Positions 61,506 to 64,000 of a stretch of 64,000 bases of DNA are shown here, one piece after another (within the stretch, counting starts at the first letter, position 1; each line of letters starts with the position of its first letter). The translations under genes and the position numbers were made by a program. The notes below the pieces were generated by a model that made no database searches, was not told the origin of the DNA, and saw only the letters and a list, made by a program, of their open reading frames with translations. Source of the DNA: Boseongicola sp. (GTDB lineage Bacteria; Pseudomonadota; Alphaproteobacteria; Rhodobacterales; Rhodobacteraceae); assembly GCA_028824715.1 (NCBI GenBank), contig JAPPCV010000109.1, positions 1 through 64,000 of the forward strand, written 5' to 3'.

Positions 61506-63017
61506 ATGCTTGAAGGACTCCTGATTGGCTTGCAGACAGCGCTTTCCGTCCAGAACCTCTTGATGGTCATCGGCGGTTGCCTCATAGGCACATTCATCGG
61601 CATGCTTCCGGGTCTGGGACCGATGTCGATCATCGCCATCATGATCCCTGTCGCCATCTCGATGGGCGACCCCTCAGCGGCGCTGATCCTCCTGGCGGGT
61701 GTCTACTACGGCGCGATCTTCGGTGGCTCGACCTCGTCGATCCTCTTGAATGCGCCGGGCGTCGCGGGAACTGTCGCCTCCAGTTTTGACGGCTATCCCA
61801 TGGCACGCCAGGGAAAGGCCGGCAAGGCGCTCACCGTTGCCGCTATCGCGAGCTTTGCGGGCGGCACCATCGGCGCGTTGCTGCTTATGGTCTTTGCGCC
61901 TGCATTGTCTTCCGTGGCGCTCTTGTTCCACTCGGCCGAGTATTTTGCGCTGATGGTGGTCGGCCTTTCCGCCATCGCGGCATTCGCTGGCACAGGTCAG
62001 GTTGCAAAGGCTCTGGTGATGACACTTCTCGGCCTGATCATGGCGACCGTCGGCGAAGGCGCCCTGTTCAACTTGCCGCGCTTTACCATGGGGATCATGG
62101 ACCTGCAGTCGGGCTTCGGCTTCATTACGCTCGCCATGGCAATGTTCGCACTGCCCGAAGCGCTGTTCCTCGTCCTGAAGCCGAAGGACCTGCAGGGCGA
62201 CGATGGCGAAATCAAGGATTTGCGGATTACCGGCAAGGAGGCGAAGGCCATCGCGCCCGTGATCGGGCGTCAGTCACTGCAAGGCTTCTTCATCGGCGTT
62301 CTGCCCGGTGCAGGCGCAACCATTGCAAGCTTTCTTGGCTATGCCGTGGAGCGCAACATCGCCCCGAAGAAAGAACAGGACGAATTCGGGAAAGGGTCCG
62401 TCAAGGGCCTCGCAGCTCCGGAAACGGCGAACAACGCCGCATGCACGGGGTCGTTCGTGCCGCTCTTGACATTGGGCATTCCCGGTTCGGGCACGACGGC
62501 CATTCTCCTTGGTGCGCTGATCGCATTGAACGTGACACCCGGGCCTCGCCTGATGGTGGACGAGCCCCAGATTTTCTGGGCCGTCATCATGTCAATGTTC
62601 ATCGGCAACCTGATCTTGCTGGTCCTGAACCTGCCGCTCATTCCGTACATCGCGAAAATCTTGACGGTGCCCCGCAACTACCTGATCCCCTTCATCCTGT
62701 TCTTCACGCTGATGGGCGCGTACATCGGGCAGAACAATGCAACCGAGCTGCTCATTCTGGTTGGCTTCGGGATCTGCGCGACCGCGCTGAAATTCGCCGA
62801 CTACCCTCTCGCTCCCCTGCTGATCGGGTTCATCCTCGGCGCGATGATGGAAAACAACTTTGCACGCTCGATGCAACTCTATGACGGCGTCTCGTTCGTC
62901 TGGGAGCGGCCGATGACGCTGGGACTCCTGGCTATTGCCGTCATTCTCGTTGCCCTTCCAAGCTATCGCGCACGTCGCGCGAAGGCGCGTCAAGACGGCA
63001 TTGCGGACGGGGATTGA
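61506..63017 (+). CDS. tctA: Tripartite tricarboxylate transporter large membrane subunit, TctA
   Basis: A 503-residue membrane protein with about 10-12 helices. The TctA hallmark repeats are GTFIGMLPGLGPMSIIAIMI near residue 30 with YYGAIFGGSTSSILLNAPG, and GFFIGVLPGAGATIASFLGY near residue 260 with PLLTLGIPGSGTTAILLGAL. The two Gly/Pro-rich motifs probably line the substrate path of this sodium- or proton-coupled carrier. ATG 61506 is one base after the TctB stop. It ends the tctCBA operon. Confidence 0.94.
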   Translation: MLEGLLIGLQTALSVQNLLMVIGGCLIGTFIGMLPGLGPMSIIAIMIPVAISMGDPSAALILLAGVYYGAIFGGSTSSILLNAPGVAGTVASSFDGYPMARQGKAGKALTVAAIASFAGGTIGALLLMVFAPALSSVALLFHSAEYFALMVVGLSAIAAFAGTGQVAKALVMTLLGLIMATVGEGALFNLPRFTMGIMDLQSGFGFITLAMAMFALPEALFLVLKPKDLQGDDGEIKDLRITGKEAKAIAPVIGRQSLQGFFIGVLPGAGATIASFLGYAVERNIAPKKEQDEFGKGSVKGLAAPETANNAACTGSFVPLLTLGIPGSGTTAILLGALIALNVTPGPRLMVDEPQIFWAVIMSMFIGNLILLVLNLPLIPYIAKILTVPRNYLIPFILFFTLMGAYIGQNNATELLILVGFGICATALKFADYPLAPLLIGFILGAMMENNFARSMQLYDGVSFVWERPMTLGLLAIAVILVALPSYRARRAKARQDGIADGD

Positions 63018-63025
63018 CACTTGAT

Positions 63026-63510
63026 TCACTCCGCGACGAGCGCAACTTCGTCGCCTGCCGCCCGGAGACGGCCCAGGCTGCCGTAGAGCGCGCGAAGCAT
63101 GACGCCCCCCCCCTGCGCCGTTCATGTCCCGGTCGGCGACGATGTCGCCGTCCGAGACCGTCTTCGCACCGCCAAGGTGCCGGTCCACGAGGACGAGCCG
63201 CTTGCCGTGCTTGCGACAAGTCCACTCCAGTGTCCCCCGGGACCGGTCGTGTGCCGGCCCAAGCATCGAGCGCACGGTCTTCGCCCTGATCCGGCAATCC
63301 TCTCGCGCACCTACTTCGTCTCGAACAAGCGGCAGCAGGATCGCGTCGGAGGCCTGCACGAGGTCGTGGGCAACCGGCCTGTGCAGGTCGTCGGCGAAGT
63401 TGCGGACGCGGATGGCGAGCCCGACGATGTTCACGAAGTCGCACGAGACGAGACGACGCCCCGAGGAATCCCGGAGGAATCCATGCGGGCCGCTGGCCAA
63501 GATGATTGAA
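63026..63510 (-). pseudogene. TnpB relic of the Fanzor-like/IS607-like type
   Basis: The minus-strand frame reads GFLRDSSGRRLVSCDFVNIV, RNFADDLHRPVAHDLVQASD and AILLPL, then CRIRAKTVRSMLGPAHDRSR and VADRDMNGAGG. This follows the TnpB subtype with …DDLH-KLA--LV--FDVILLP-FETS…RRIR-KTVRSMLTW-HYRFR…DRDMNGAR-I-LRAL, which is the one closest to eukaryotic Fanzor proteins. A run of nine C on the plus strand (63105-63113) shifts the frame. With eight, it continues VMLRALYGSLGRLRAAGDEV to a stop at 63026. The first RuvC Asp, the Glu segment and the zinc finger are eroded. Confidence 0.65.
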
Positions 63511-63848
63511 GGTGCGAAATTCAAGGACGGAATCGAAGTGACCGCGGGTGGCGGGACCGCCCCTTGCCACGTCAGACGCGGTCCGTCCCTGGCCCGGGCA
63601 GGGTGGGGTCGTGACGGTCGGTCCATGTGACGCTCGCGATGCGCGACGCAATCAACACGTTGCGCATTGTTGTTCGTTGGCTTGTCGACGAAGGCCGCGT
63701 TTCAAGAAGGCGACGATTGCCGTCTCCAGTCGTGACTTCCAATGGTGCAGGCGACGAGGCACGATAGGGCATGGTCGGGGGCACTGACTCGGGAGCGGCA
63801 GGACGATGCAGTCGGCGCAGGGTCGTCGCCCCTGGGCGTGATTCCTGG
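63511..63848. other. Gene-free stretch
   Basis: About 340 bases without a supported gene between the TnpB relic and the secreted-protein start. The upstream part may contain the eroded N-terminus of the TnpB gene. Confidence 0.35.
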
Positions 63849-64000
63849 ATGCGGGTTGGCGCGATTGCCCTGTTCTCATGGGGAATTCTCGCTTGCGTCA
63901 GTTTTGGTTCGCTTGCCGATGCTGACGGAACCAGGACAACGCTCGAACCGAAGTGTTCCGCCGTCAACCTGGGCGCTGAGTGCTGGAAAGAACTCGCTGC
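63849..64000 (+). CDS. N-terminus of a secreted protein (runs off the window)
   Basis: From ATG 63849 there are 50 open codons to the window edge: RVGAIALFSWGILACVSFGS, then LADADGTRTTLEPKCSAVNL and GAECWKELA. The first 22 residues are a good signal peptide, and the mature start is Cys-containing. The CWKELA segment resembles the start of small exported proteins found before repeat or sulfatase-modifying domains in alphaproteobacteria, but too little is visible to name it. No convincing ribosome-binding site is seen, so the start is provisional. Confidence 0.5.
   Translation, partial: MRVGAIALFSWGILACVSFGSLADADGTRTTLEPKCSAVNLGAECWKELA

Noticed and set aside
1-64000. CRISPR array, rRNA or tRNA genes
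   Set aside because: Reading for regularly spaced direct repeats and for cloverleaf or rRNA consensus segments gave nothing convincing. A tRNA scan could still find a missed gene.

Overview
This is GC-rich DNA from a proteobacterium, most likely an alphaproteobacterium. The evidence is overlapping ATGA/GTGA gene junctions, many solute-binding-protein-dependent importers, TctCBA, TrpXYZ-type and UgpC-type transporters, and an abundance of small toxin-antitoxin and transposon relics. No rRNA, tRNA or CRISPR array was recognised, so the placement is an inference from gene content.

Layout. 0.06-2.9 kb: a PD-(D/E)XK/AAA protein and a VapBC pair. 3.5-7.5 kb: two overlapping genes resembling the two subunits of ATP-citrate lyase. 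7.8-9.9 kb: a Fic protein without the canonical motif histidine, and a MarR regulator. 10.3-14.1 kb: a kynureninase relic, then an importer of the TrpXYZ type headed by an aspartate-dehydrogenase-like gene. 14.9-21.7 kb: a seven-gene carbohydrate uptake and catabolism operon (binding protein, two permeases, PfkB kinase, SDR, NagD-like phosphatase, ATPase). 21.8-27.9 kb: the most interesting block. It has a regulator whose sensor is a TIM barrel, and a tightly overlapped operon of flavoprotein, TIM-barrel protein of the same family and UPF0261 (Tm-1-like) protein. A short third TIM-barrel relative is transcribed divergently. An 18-bp element built on two TTGGG repeats one helical turn apart lies in both divergent promoter regions, which suggests one regulon that includes the sugar operon.

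28-36.7 kb is a graveyard of mobile and toxin-antitoxin genes: a frameshifted IS1-like transposase, an apparently intact Fic protein, a gene with an in-frame amber codon, two TnpB relics, an IS4 fragment, a PIN gene with two in-frame TGA codons beside an intact antitoxin, AbiEii relics, an addiction-antidote fragment, hairpin repeats and an intact Uma2 gene. 36.7-39.8 kb: a response regulator, histidine kinase and periplasmic binding protein operon. 40.1-46.8 kb: a complete oligopeptide-type importer with its own GntR/LacI hybrid regulator and fused ATPases. 46.9-55.3 kb: a second carbohydrate-type importer operon carrying an argininosuccinate-lyase-family gene, divergent from a large PIG-L deacetylase-family protein.

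55.3-59.9 kb again holds relics (a methylase-like tail, two unrelated half transposases joined head to head, a repeated C-terminal fragment) plus a nucleotidyltransferase-like gene pair. 60-63 kb: a TctCBA tricarboxylate-type transporter. The window ends in a decayed TnpB of the Fanzor-like type and the start of a secreted protein. Overall the segment is a scavenging and catabolic region with five separate uptake systems, interrupted by islands of decaying mobile DNA.
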